Positions 1-9,864 of a DNA stretch of 64,000 bases are shown piece by piece. The DNA is from Phytophthora colocasiae. Taxonomy: Eukaryota; Oomycota; Peronosporomycetes; Peronosporales; Peronosporaceae. A program made the position numbers and the translations under genes. The notes beneath the pieces are model-generated. The model had not been told where the DNA came from. It made no database searches and worked only from the letters and a program-made list of their open reading frames with translations. The number at the start of each line of letters is the position of its first letter. Positions within the stretch are counted from its first letter, which is position 1. The stretch lies in NCBI GenBank assembly GCA_018806915.1, contig JAGKQI010000076.1:310001-374000 (forward strand), in the 5' to 3' direction.

Positions 1-251
1 TGGACAACATGCAGTATGTGGACAGATATCGCGTTGCATTGGAGCGTGCGGCCAGCCTCCGCAATGGAGAGAAGAAGGTTAACACAGAGAAACGGAAGCT
101 GGACAATGCGGTTAACGACGAAGAGGACAGTATTGTCGAAACAGCCGTGAACGAGTACAAGAAGAAACACAAGAAGGCTAAAAAACAACGATCGGATAGT
201 GAGGATTCGGACGACTTCGACCTCTGCAATTGGAGGTCTCGTGGCATTTAA
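1..251 (+). CDS. 3' end of a lysine-rich charged protein gene (partial)
   Basis: The frame is open from the first bases of the window (codons from position 3) to a TAA at 249-251, so the start lies upstream. The visible 82 residues are highly charged: a Lys-rich stretch (KKKHKKAKKQR) followed by an acidic patch (SDSEDSDDFDLC), ending in NWRSRGI. Basic/acidic tails ending in a W-R-x-[KR]-G/S motif occur in nuclear and splicing-associated proteins, but this is not enough to name a family. It converges with the minus-strand kinase-like gene 110 bp downstream. That it is coding is likely from the biased composition; the function is unknown. Confidence 0.5.
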   Translation, partial: DNMQYVDRYRVALERAASLRNGEKKVNTEKRKLDNAVNDEEDSIVETAVNEYKKKHKKAKKQRSDSEDSDDFDLCNWRSRGI

Positions 252-361
252 GCCTGCAGTAAACATTAGAGTCAAGAGCAACGAAAACTGCGTCAACAAC
301 ATGTCTAATGGGAAAAACGTTTTGCGCTTACGGCTCTCTCCTCTAATGGGGTGGCAGCGCT

Positions 362-1525
362 TTAAACAAGGTTCACGATCGCGTATAGAATCACGCCACA
401 TCCGATCATCAGCACGGGCGTGTCCATCGTGTGGGGAGCCGTAGCCTCAGCGTACGCCATCGTCGGCGCCAAGATCAGCATCGACAGCAACACCTGCCAG
501 AAGTTGTCGAACGCCGCGTACTGCAGAGCAGGGAACACCAGACCCGACAGGAACACACACGCGCTGCCTTCCCAGCTACGGGTGTACTTGTTCTTCGAGA
601 AGCAGCTGCGTGTCTTGTACTTGTGACGACCCCACGTGATACCCACAGGCTCCGCCAGACCATCGCCAATGCCCGTGATGAACACAAGAATGAACGTCAA
701 CGCTCCCTGCGCAGCGAACAGCCACTTGAAGAACATGAGGATGAACATGCCCGGAGCGATGTTGCCCAGGATGATCCACTTTAAAGTGTTCGGACGGTCC
801 TCTGGACGGTCCAACGAGTTGAACTGCAGCATGAAGAACTTGGAGTGCTCACGGATGGGCTTGATGAGCACGAGGAAGCCGAGCATCGTGAAGAAGTCTC
901 CCCACGCAAGAGCGATCGGGCCGGCGTAGTCCGCCTTGATAACCAGCGGCACCATGTAGGCGGCGAAGTGCTGCAGCTTACGAGTGTAGTTGACTTTGAA
1001 CTTGGATGACTTGTTGGTCATGATGTAGCCCTTCTCGTCGACATCGCAGAAGCAGCGGCACACGATGCCTCCCAGCAGCGACACGACCATCATCACCACC
1101 ATCTTTGGCAACTGCATGAGCCAGAAGCGGGTCTCGTGCAGCCACTGCGGCTCGTAGATGAACGTCAACACCAGCATGACACCAGCGTACACGCCCATAC
1201 CGATGAGGAACGCGAAGTCGAACGTGTTGTACCAGTGCTCCTCGTAGTCTCCAGCCACTTCTCCTTCCTCGACCAGCGACGTCTTATTAGCGGTAATGGG
1301 CTGCAGCTGCTCGCCCGTAGCGCCATACGAAGGCACAGGAGCACGCACAGGCAGTGGCGTGGGCACACGCCACACAAGACGCAGCATAACGTAGCACAGA
1401 ATGAGCGCAGCGAAGGGCAGCACAGCGATGACGATTCCTTCAGTTGTCGTCATGTTCTCCGGCCATTCGAGGGGCACCGCAGTGGGCGCGGGGGTCACGG
1501 GGTCCACTGGGATCGCGTCTGCCAT
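362..1525 (-). CDS. CTP-dependent prenol/lipid kinase-like integral membrane protein
   Basis: A 387-residue polytopic membrane protein. The frame stays open 16 codons upstream, but the first ATG is at 1525 in a good context (A at -3, G at +4), giving MADAIPVDP. A hydrophobic segment near residues 30-52 is followed by a polar loop and then at least six more membrane segments. Two motifs match the dolichol kinase / phytol kinase / DGK1-type family: NYTRKLQHF in the middle and GIGDGLAEPVG followed by KNKYTRSWEGSACVFLSG near residues 285-335. These enzymes use CTP (sometimes other NTPs) to phosphorylate a lipid alcohol in the ER or plastid membrane. The substrate cannot be read from sequence. Intronless, complete and undamaged. 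Convergent with the partial gene on its 3' side. Confidence 0.72.
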   Translation of the reverse strand: MADAIPVDPVTPAPTAVPLEWPENMTTTEGIVIAVLPFAALILCYVMLRLVWRVPTPLPVRAPVPSYGATGEQLQPITANKTSLVEEGEVAGDYEEHWYNTFDFAFLIGMGVYAGVMLVLTFIYEPQWLHETRFWLMQLPKMVVMMVVSLLGGIVCRCFCDVDEKGYIMTNKSSKFKVNYTRKLQHFAAYMVPLVIKADYAGPIALAWGDFFTMLGFLVLIKPIREHSKFFMLQFNSLDRPEDRPNTLKWIILGNIAPGMFILMFFKWLFAAQGALTFILVFITGIGDGLAEPVGITWGRHKYKTRSCFSKNKYTRSWEGSACVFLSGLVFPALQYAAFDNFWQVLLSMLILAPTMAYAEATAPHTMDTPVLMIGCGVILYAIVNLV

Positions 1526-3187
1526 GATGAACTTGATCTCTTGAGCTGGTTCCTGAGGGGCACGTGCGTCCAAGCGAGCAAATTCAAATGTGACGTCTGT
1601 GGGCTCTTCGAAAAGGATACCACAAGTTTGGATCTGGATATATTTACGAGAGCAGATAAAATGTGTTAAATAGAGAGGCGAATCGAGAAAGGGATACTTA
1701 TATGAGAAGGGTGATGGGTCTAAGTAGCAACCTCAGGGGCGGATCTTCTAGCGGGTGGACCGCAGCTTTCGTTTTTTTACCTTGGCAGACATCCCAGTTG
1801 CTTGGACTCGATTCAAAAAGCTCTGGACTGCAGTGGATATTGTTGCTTTAGTGTTGTGCTGACAAATTCGGCCTGCGAGCCTTACGCTTCCCTCGCGACG
1901 GCGCTGACGTGTTTGCACAAGGACTGGACTGATGTGTTTCCGTGATACTTCTGCCACTGCGCACGGTGGTGGAGACTCGAAGGCCGCAGCAGTCACATTA
2001 TTGTACGAGAGCTAGCTGCTGGCAGTAGTGGCTCAGCCCCACACACCACCGCGCTGCAAAACATTCATTCCTTGGAGCAGCAGTGCGGCGGAACAGGAGT
2101 TCGTTTTCTGAACTAAAACGGCTCTCGGATCTCCAGATTCCAAGCAAACCAGGAATCTCGCGCATAGTTTTCGTGGCGATTTGCTGGGCGCGCGTGGCTC
2201 AGAATCACTTGACGAGGAGCTCTGTCTCAACGTGGGTCTCAAATTGACTCGCGCAGGTACATGTACCAAGAATAATGCAGCAAATTGGCTCTGTAAGAAC
2301 AGCAACTGTTGCCGTCCAGTGAAGACTCACTGCGAGGGCGTACAGATGAGGGCGTGGTTAGTGAACACCTGATATGTACTAAGTCTCAGGTGGAATTAGC
2401 CTATCAGAGAGCCATAAAATCTGGAGGAGTGGTCAACGTAATGTATTTAGATATTCATTGACACTAATCGGAGGCTAGAATGTCACTGATCTGGGTTCGG
2501 TCTACGTACAGTCTGGCGTGCTTCCAGCAGGCACCGTCGACTTGGCAGGGGCCTTCTGTAAGTCAAACTGCTGCCATGCCCATTCCCCCAGTTCCCTTAG
2601 GGTCCATAGTGGTTCTTGACCATTGCTGAGCCTTGGTTAGGCGGATGCGCTGTGCTTGAACCTCCTTCCGCATGGCCAATTTCAAATTTCCCGCCGAGGG
2701 TTATTCAAACGCCAGCGTACCCCTTTAGTGGTACCTAACAATGTCAGTGGTCCTGAATGCGACCTCCTCTATAACATTCTGATGCCATTGGATGGGTTAT
2801 AATTTGATGCCCGTTCACTAACTACGCCCTCATCTGTACCATGCGTTTGCACCGATAGAGTTAATCAACGCGCGCAGATGCTGCGAAGTTATGTGGAGCG
2901 TGCTGATTCGCAATGGGAGCGTTCGCAATGGTCGACACTTCGTCTCTTTAATCTGCACGTACATGTGCACGTACAGGAGTGATTGGCTGCCTACCGGTAG
3001 GATTCCTACTACATGTACATGTACCGGTACATGTACATGTAGGAAGTGCCAGCGCCGTGGTGCTGCTTGAAGGTCTCTACAATCCGAACTGCACACAAAC
3101 ATTCCGCAATCCAGGAATGTATGTTTCTTGTAAGGGTTAACCTGTGGTACATTGTACCAACGAGGTATTCATTTGGTTCTCAGAATT
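1526..3187. other. Intergenic region, 1.66 kb, no gene recognised
   Basis: Divergent spacer between the kinase-like gene and M96-like gene A. Only short low-quality frames are present. It holds many TACATGTA and CACGTA-type palindromic words, including the perfect palindrome listed separately. No clear oomycete initiator was found for either flanking gene. Confidence 0.5.
3009..3042. repeat. Perfect 34-bp palindrome built on TACATGTAC
   Basis: Two 17-bp arms meet with no spacer (centre between 3025 and 3026, CC|GG). The left arm is CTACATGTACATGTACC and the right arm is its exact reverse complement. It lies about 150 bp upstream of the M96-like A start codon. It could extrude as a cruciform or bind a dimeric factor; neither is shown. 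Confidence 0.9.
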
Positions 3188-4246
3188 ATGCGCAAACCAA
3201 GGCACCGAAACTCGACGCGAGACCGCGAGAAAGCAGAGCTCTCCACGCTCAGGGGGCTCGTGTCAGAGCTGGAGACTCATTTAGCAACTCTGCGATGCGG
3301 AGTACAGAAGCATAATAAATCGAGGTCGGCGTGGCAATGCTTCTCCGAGCGTCAAGCTCGTACCCGACAATTGGCGGAAAAAAACAACCGAGCACTCAAT
3401 AGCCAAGTACAGAGCAATGCTGACTGGATCCAGCGTCTATGGGAACTTCTGCACGAAAAGCGACGAGTCGACACAACCTTGAGCTTGGGACGAATTGCAG
3501 AGCTGCAGCAGAAGTTGGAGGACGACGTCGTGCTGAATCAGCTCAAGCAAAGGGCAGAGGCAGCTGTGCCGCAGTTACCGAGCGTATTCGCAGCTAATGG
3601 CATTTCGTTTCCAAGTGAGGGCGGTAGATATGAATTTGAGAAGGATGTATGGTCTCATGTTCAAACGGGGGACTTCCAGTCGACCTTAATCTGCGTGCGA
3701 CGTGTTCCGTTCGCATTGCACTCAACGTCGGCTGCGATCTGGGAAACTCTCTCGTATCCGGATAAAAGCTTTGCGTCGGAAGAGAATTCAGGCCATGATG
3801 TAACTCCAGTCACGCATGTTCTAGAACGGTTGCCGAACTCCTGCACTATGAAGTTCCGTGGTGAAATGCAAAGAGAATCCGGTGACTCCATGAAGCTTGA
3901 CTACTACGCTGTTGTCCACCGGACGGAAATGGGTGTCCCCTACAATGCCAGTGTGTTTGTGTGGCATTCCTTCGCCAGATTTACTGGTGGAGACATTGTG
4001 TATAGCGATACGATGTGGGGCGCGGTGACACGATGTCCGTCTGGTGGTTTGGAATCGATCGTCACAGTTGTGAGCCAATCTCAAATTGAAACAGTGGGTC
4101 AGATCGGTGATGCTAGCGATTTATTGGCCTCATTTATGCCAGCGACCGATGCGTGCATTGAAAGTATCCTCTCAAGTGCAGACAATATGCTGATAGAGGA
4201 CAGCTTCAGTTACAAAGATACCTTGGTGCAGGTCAGCGATGTATAG
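3188..4246 (+). CDS. M96-like protein, copy A (basic/coiled-coil N-terminus, START-like C-terminus)
   Basis: A 352-residue protein from the ATG at 3188 (MRKPRHRNSTRDREKAEL). The frame is open further upstream without an ATG. Residues 1-40 are basic with Leu heptads, like a bZIP basic region plus short zipper. A conserved NADWIQRLWELLHE segment follows near residue 88. The C-terminal 200 residues are mixed alpha/beta and could be START-like. The architecture resembles the oomycete family usually annotated as M96 mating-specific protein-like; that name rests on resemblance and does not prove a mating role. Copy C at 22480 is a clear paralogue and copy B at 20848 a broken one. It is convergent with an NmrA-like pseudogene 93 bp downstream, the same pairing as at copy C. 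Confidence 0.7.
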   Translation: MRKPRHRNSTRDREKAELSTLRGLVSELETHLATLRCGVQKHNKSRSAWQCFSERQARTRQLAEKNNRALNSQVQSNADWIQRLWELLHEKRRVDTTLSLGRIAELQQKLEDDVVLNQLKQRAEAAVPQLPSVFAANGISFPSEGGRYEFEKDVWSHVQTGDFQSTLICVRRVPFALHSTSAAIWETLSYPDKSFASEENSGHDVTPVTHVLERLPNSCTMKFRGEMQRESGDSMKLDYYAVVHRTEMGVPYNASVFVWHSFARFTGGDIVYSDTMWGAVTRCPSGGLESIVTVVSQSQIETVGQIGDASDLLASFMPATDACIESILSSADNMLIEDSFSYKDTLVQVSDV

Positions 4247-4339
4247 ACAAACACTGCTTATGTCGACCGAAAAAAGAGTACAAGATTTTCATTCCTCCTC
4301 TTAGATTTTCTTCCGATGAAAAGACCACCGGATAGTTGT

Positions 4340-5248
4340 TTAGACAATAACCTTAGGGTCCTTCTTTACCTCTTCAAGTAGCACCTTAGCAGTGCGAAAG
4401 TGAACTTTGGGGAAGTGCTCAACACAGTCACGCTTGACTTTTCCTTGGTCACCAGACGGGACCAGCAACTTGAAACTGGCGACCAAGAACAACTCCTTGT
4501 TTTTCTGTTGCTTCTTAATCTCCTCCAGTGGCTCGAACGATACCTTGAGATCGGGCATCCCGCCAGTCGTCTTCATCAGTTCGGCTAACTGCAGCCACGT
4601 CACCTGCGATCCTTGCACGTACGTGTGCGGACGCCACTTGTTGGACTTTTTAGAAGTTCTGCAACCGCCTTGGCAACATCGCGCGCACTGGTAAGCGAGA
4701 ACATGTCGTTGCCCGTCATGGTGCGCGTGTGGAGATCCAACGGGTGAAGAGGACCAATGTCGTAGTGGTATCGGTTGGGTTTCGGGACAATATAGTCTGT
4801 AACCCATCCGACACACACGAACGTGTATTCCACGTCATAAGAGCTTCTATCAGCGCCTCGGTATGATCAGAAAACATTGTTGGGAGAAATCCCCAACATT
4901 ATCCCCGTACTCCGTTGGAAAGAAATCACCTTCGTTTCCACCGTACTCCGCCGGAATGAAGCGTTTGCACTTGGGTGACTGGATGCAGGCCTCGAGCAGG
5001 TTCAGATGAGGCTCGGCGCTTGGGTTCTTCTCGTCAAGGGTGCTGACCAGTGCGCGTCACAGTCCTTGAGAACTTCCGCGAGTTCCGAAACGTTCGAGTA
5101 ATCGGTGATACGCTGCTCCACGACGCCCTTCTTGCCATCCAAAACGTCTTTGTGAGCGAGTCAACACGACAACTTCGTGTCCAGCGGCAGGGAATTCATC
5201 GATGAAATGCTTAGCGAATGCTCCGGTTCCGGCAACGGCGACGCGCAT
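4340..5248 (-). pseudogene. NmrA-like NAD(P)-binding protein, copy A, frameshifted
   Basis: Reads as a broken copy of the intact NmrA-like gene at 23573-24499. The start ATG at 5248 gives MRVAVAGTGAFAKHF (Rossmann GxGxxA). The frame is then lost near 5130, a garbled stretch follows at about 4850-5060, and the remainder appears in two more frames (VGWVTDYIVPKPNRY, then DLKVSFEPLEEIK) down to the stop at 4340. At least three indels separate these blocks. The 14.7-kb Gypsy element begins 27 bp upstream of the start codon, so the gene is also cut off from its initiator, which now lies at about 19975-19990. NmrA-like proteins are dehydrogenase-fold redox sensors or reductases. Confidence 0.85.
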
Positions 5249-5275
5249 GCTTGGTTGAAAAGGTTTGAGTGGTTG

Positions 5276-5937
5276 AGTAAGGATGACGACATTTCTTTGG
5301 CGCCGACGAGCAGCAGATTGAGGACGAGCAGCAGACTGAAGACAAATAGCAGACGACGAGCGGGCCGGGTTGAGGAATGAGACCCGCTGACGAAGAATCC
5401 AACTTGAAGAGCCGCAGAGACTCGCTGGGTACACAGTGGACGGCTAGCAGGACGCCATGGTGGGTGCGAAGCGGTAGCAGTAGAGGTCAGTTTGAGATTT
5501 GCCGAGTAGCTGGCGGAGCTATCGGTCGAGCAGTGCTAAGTGCCGGTGTTGGTACTGGGCCGCGAATAAACTAAGTGAGGAAGAGGTGTATTGGCGGTTG
5601 GTTAGTGTTGTAGTTCAGGAGTTGCGTCGGGTGTGACAGGACACGGGTATCAGCAGCCCCGTAGGACCCTGGCTCGTGGTATCAGCAGCCCACATCGAGA
5701 AAGAGGTATCAGCAGCCCTCTAGAGCCCGGGTTTGGCAAAGATCCTGACGTTTCTCTTCATTGCCGCACTCAGACGTGAGAATTATCTTCTACAGGCTAC
5801 TGTATATTCGATATTAAGTGCACTGTTAGAGTCTGTTGGAGTTAAGCTCCTCGGGTGACACCTTTGATCGGGGTGAAGTTCGTGGTTGTGGGTGTGGTCG
5901 TGACGAACTACAGCGCTAGTAGAAGACAAAGCTTACT
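5276..5937 (+). repeat. G1 Gypsy 5' LTR (662 bp)
   Basis: Matches 19251-19948 throughout, except that it has two 18-bp GCAGCAGATTGA-type units (5310-5345) where the 3' LTR has four. It contains three copies of GGTATCAGCAGCCC at 5646-5659, 5678-5691 and 5705-5718. It starts AGTAAG and ends CTTACT. Confidence 0.95.
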
Positions 5938-6267
5938 TGGTGGTCATACAGGGGCCTTCTAACACGGTTGGTTCCGGGCTTTCCAACGCAGTTGGTCCTG
6001 GTCAGGAATCTTCACGAGGCTTGGCCCTGAGGCACGAATCCTAGAAGCAGAAGAGAGACGGTGTTTGGCGGAAGAAGAGAGACGGTGTTTGGCAGAGGAA
6101 GAGGGACGGTGTTTGGCAGAGGAAAGAGACGGGAGTTGGCAGCAGCAGAAGAAGGACGGTAGTTGGCGGCAGCAGAAGCAGAACTAAAGCCGAAGCAGCA
6201 GAACTAAAGCCGAAGCAGCAGAACTAAGCAGAAGCAGAAGCAGCACAAAGCAGAAGCAGAAAAAGAG
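5938..6267 (+). repeat. G1 leader with possible primer-binding site and short tandem repeats
   Basis: The sequence right after the LTR begins TGGTGGTCATACAGGGGC, in the position and with the TGG start expected of a tRNA primer-binding site; the tRNA was not identified. From about 6050 to 6145 there are four imperfect 24-bp units containing GACGGTGTTTGGC. From about 6176 to 6265 GAAGCAG/ACTAAAGCC units follow, up to the gag ATG. The leader has no open frame of note. Confidence 0.6.
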
Positions 6268-8164
6268 ATGGTTGGAACGCGATCTTCACCCGGTCGTAGT
6301 ACGCCGAAACCGACGACGCCTAGAGCCAGAACAGCAACCCCGAAACGGGCGAGGCCGCCGAGAACACGTATGCAGATGGCAGCTAATGACGGAAGTTCGG
6401 ATGATGACGGCGTGAGGGTGAGCAGTGGTGTCGTGGCAGCGGCACTGAGGCATGGGAATCCTGCTGGTGACAGTGACAGCGATGACCAAGCCCGGGCCGG
6501 AGGACGAGGAAGAGATGGTGGAGCTCAACAGGCTCAGGACAACCAGCAGGCACTAGGGCAACAACCTGCTCCGCAACAACCGGCTGGGGGTGGCGTACCA
6601 CCACGTCCTGGAAGACCTGTGTTAGCACCTGCGGCACCACAAGCGCCCGCAAAAAACAATCAGATGCAGGATGATGAGTTGGAGTCTATGGATTGGTGGG
6701 ATCACTTGACGCCTGGGCAGCAGAGGTCGATGATGAAGCGTTTCCTGATTCACTCACCGGCAGCAGCTCCTGCAGCAGCACCGGCACCGGTCATTGTAAA
6801 TGCGCCTGCGACCCCAGCGCCAAGGATGAAGATAAGGCTTTGCACCTGGAAGACTTCCGTGGTACTGCGGACGAATCCGTGGAGGCATGGCTGGCGACGA
6901 TTCCCCAAAAGTAGAGAGGCAGGCTGGATTGGGCGGAGATACATGGACGGCTGAAGAACTGTACTACGGCGTGACGGCACACTTGAAGGATCGGGCAAGC
7001 ACTTGGCTCACGACGCTGACGTCGAACATGCGCAGAGAGGACAAGACACTGGACTTCCTGGTTCGGAAACTGCGAAAGAAGTACGGAAGGAGGGACAACG
7101 TCTTCAAGGTGCAGCAGCGACTAGCGTCGAGAGTGCAGAAGCCAGGCGAGCGGTTGAGCGACTACGCTGGTGTTCTCACGGACATTGGCTTCGGGCATCA
7201 AGTTCCCGCAGAAGTGTATGTCGAAGCGTTCGTGAACGGCATCAACAATCAAACGGCTGCGATGCAAGTGAAGGGACACGGCCCAAAGACGCTAGAGGAT
7301 GCAGTGCAGTATGCTGAGGATACGTGCGGCGAATATGGCGAAGGTTTCCGTGTCACTGACTGGCGAGTTGCTAAACGACGGTATCGGGATGAGCAAGGTC
7401 TGGGTGTCGGCCATGAAGACGTCCAACCTCCCCGGAAGAAGTCAGCAGCGAACCCTGTTGATCAGTTGGACTGGAGCAAGATGGGACTTGGCTTTGGAGG
7501 TGATGAGTCCCCGCCGAAGTTCGATACGAAGGGCAACGCTGTAAGCAGTTGGAGCAAGACGGCGAAGAAAGACCCTTTATCTATCGCAGCACTGCAGGCA
7601 TTGATTCTGACGGCTGGACTAGCCCGTAGTGATGCCCAAGAGACGAAGCAGGCAGCTAAAGCAACGAAGGCGAAGGTCCTTGAAGTTAAGGCCGAGGCGT
7701 ATGACGAAATCAAACGAGCCGATGAGCAACAGCAGCAAGCAGCCGCAGCACGAGAGCATGGATGGCAAGAGCAGAGTGGCGGAGGCGGATATAATGGTGG
7801 CCGAGGATATGGAGGAAGACGAAATGGCGGACGAGGATATCGAGGCGGACGTGGTTACGGAGGCGGTGGTCGAGGTGGACGTGGTTACGGAGGCGGTGGT
7901 CGAGGTGGACCTGGACATTACGGGCCTCCGGCTGACCGACCTTCCATAATGGAACAGAAGGCGAATTCACGATGCAGTTACTGCAACGAAGCTGGTCACT
8001 GGTGGCGCGAGTGCAAGAGCCGAGCAGCAGCGTTTGCTGACCCACGACAGCCGCAAGCACAGGCAGCTCGTACCCAGGCAGCCCCTGCGACAGCAGCAGG
8101 AGGAGCTTCTTCGAGCGGTGCTGGAACTGCAACGGCGGAGCAGGGAAACGCCAAGCGACAGTAG
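6268..8164 (+). pseudogene. gag: G1 Gag (retrotrans_gag, RGG box, CCHC zinc knuckle), two frameshifts
   Basis: Starts at the ATG at 6268 (MVGTRSSPGRS) with a basic Pro/Arg-rich head, then an Ala/Pro/Gln-rich linker. Coding moves to a second frame near 6810-6830 (KDEDKALHLEDFRG) and to a third near 6905-6915, from which it runs intact to the TAG at 8162. The last block holds a retrotrans_gag domain (ELYYGVTAHLKDRASTWL onward), an Arg/Gly-rich RGG-type box at about 7790-7920 and a zinc knuckle CSYCNEAGHWWREC (C-x2-C-x4-H-x4-C) near 7972-8013. An RGG box just before the knuckle is an added RNA-binding region. The pol frame that follows is -1 relative to gag. Confidence 0.88.
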
Positions 8165-8190
8165 AGGCGGGGGCTTTGCTGTCTGCCAGA

Positions 8191-9864
8191 ATGGAGTACC
8201 CCAACGGTAGCGACAAGGAGAACGACGTAGAGCCGACCAGTGGAAACACCCGGGCTACCAAACGACGACGAAAGAGAAGGAAGCGTCGTGATGGCTGGAA
8301 GGGTATCTGCGGCGATGCTGTCGGGACCGATAGACGCTCCAAGGGGAAGAGCGGCGGAACGGATAGCCAAAACTGGGGGAAGAGCAGCAAGCCCAGTGAA
8401 GTAACCGGTGAGGAAGCAGCAGAAGCAGTTGAGGAACGGGTGAGAAAGGAAGCAGAATACAATGATGAAGCAGAAGTACTAGCAGCAGCGAATGTTCCGG
8501 AGCGGGTGGTAAAGGAAGCAGTGCCACTAAGCAGCGGCAAGACAATCGCGGCCCGAAGGAGACGCCGACGTGCCGAGCAAGAAGTAGCAGCAGCTCGTGC
8601 CATTCTGACGGCTGAATTCCGTATAAAACGTGAAGACCGAGCAAAAGTTCTACGTGTAGCCGTACGGCAGAAGATCGATGAGCTCAGAGAAATTGATGAC
8701 CTGCGAATCAGACGGCGGCAGCGACGAGAAGCGCAGAAAGCAGCAGCAGTTGTACGGAAGCAGGAGGTTGAAGCACAATTGGCAATCCATGGACGCGGCA
8801 GTAAACAAGTGTCTACAGCGGATGGAAATGCAGCGGGTACACAACCGAAGTCGCCGAAGCAAATAAGCGAGGACGAGTGGCTGAAGGAAGTGGCGCGGTA
8901 TGAACGTGAAGCCCCTAGTAAGTTGCCTGAAACCGGCTCATTAGCAGAAATACGAGCAGAGAGGTGGAAGGCAGTCCAGGCAGCTAAACGATTCCGAGCG
9001 GCGAAGCGTGTATGGCGGTTGCAGCAGAAGCAGGGTCAACAGCAAGCAGCAGTCAATGAGCAAGCGGCAGAACGACTAAAGAAGAGAACTCCACGGCGTA
9101 GGAAGGCCAAAACTTACCAATACGAGCAGCAAGGATGCTACGGAGACGTGGAATTGCGGAAAGATGATGGCGGACACCACCTTCGGGTAGCGCAACTACG
9201 AGCAGTTGGAAGTAGTGCCCCGAGCTGTTTACCGACCGCGTTACTCGCGTTGACAAAGAAGCATGTGCAGGAAGTTCGACTTGATAGCTGCGCCCAGTAC
9301 AGTGTTGCTGGAGAAGAGTTACGAAAGTACGGACGCTGCCTCACGCGAAATGCGCCAGTGGACCTAGTGGAAGGATTCGGCGGAGGAACTAGCCGAGTGC
9401 TAGGAGTATGGAGGTTCTTGGGAACGACGCGATATCAGCAGCGCATTACGATCGACGCCTTGTTGGTGGAAGGTCAAGGCGATGAACTGTTGGTTGGTGA
9501 GGACTGGATGGTGAAGCACAAGATTAAGATGGATTTTGGCACTCGTGAGCTGAAGTACATTGATGTGCGAGGCCAGAAAGTTATCCTACCGTTCACGTGT
9601 CATGGTGTGTCGACGTTGCCGCAGCTGGATCAACCAAGGAAGGCCGTGGTGCGTCTGGCGAAAACTCGGAAGCTGAGGACGAACACGTACAACATTGTGA
9701 AGCTGCATGTTGATGCTGAAGATGGGACTACTGGAATCTTTATGCCGAAGCCGTGCTCAAAGCGACACCTGCTACTAGCACCAACAGTGGATATCGTACG
9801 GAATGGAACGGTGAGAGCGCAAGTGCTGAATGTGGAAGGCAGACGAGAGAAGTTACCTGTTTGA
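8191..9864 (+). pseudogene. pol: G1 Pol N-terminal part: linker and retropepsin
   Basis: Open from the ATG at 8191 to a TGA at 9862-9864. The first 350 residues are highly charged and Lys/Arg/Ala/Gln-rich with coiled-coil character. A retropepsin follows: RLDSCAQYSVAG (Asp-Ser-Cys in place of Asp-Ser/Thr-Gly) near 9277-9312 and the hydrophobic ELLVGEDWMVKHKI segment near 9487. Reading continues in the same frame past the single TGA into reverse transcriptase, so this is one Pol interrupted by one stop. The codon could derive from CGA by a C-to-T change; programmed readthrough is the alternative. Confidence 0.85.

Noticed and set aside
5646..5718. The GGTATCAGCAGCCC words as a tRNA-Met primer-binding site
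   Set aside because: They lie more than 200 bp inside the LTR, occur three times and differ from TGGTATCAGAGC. A primer-binding site must abut the LTR end.
7710..8644. Long minus-strand frames over the G1 gag/pol junction
   Set aside because: Ser/Leu-rich complements of the RGG box and charged linker; no independent evidence.
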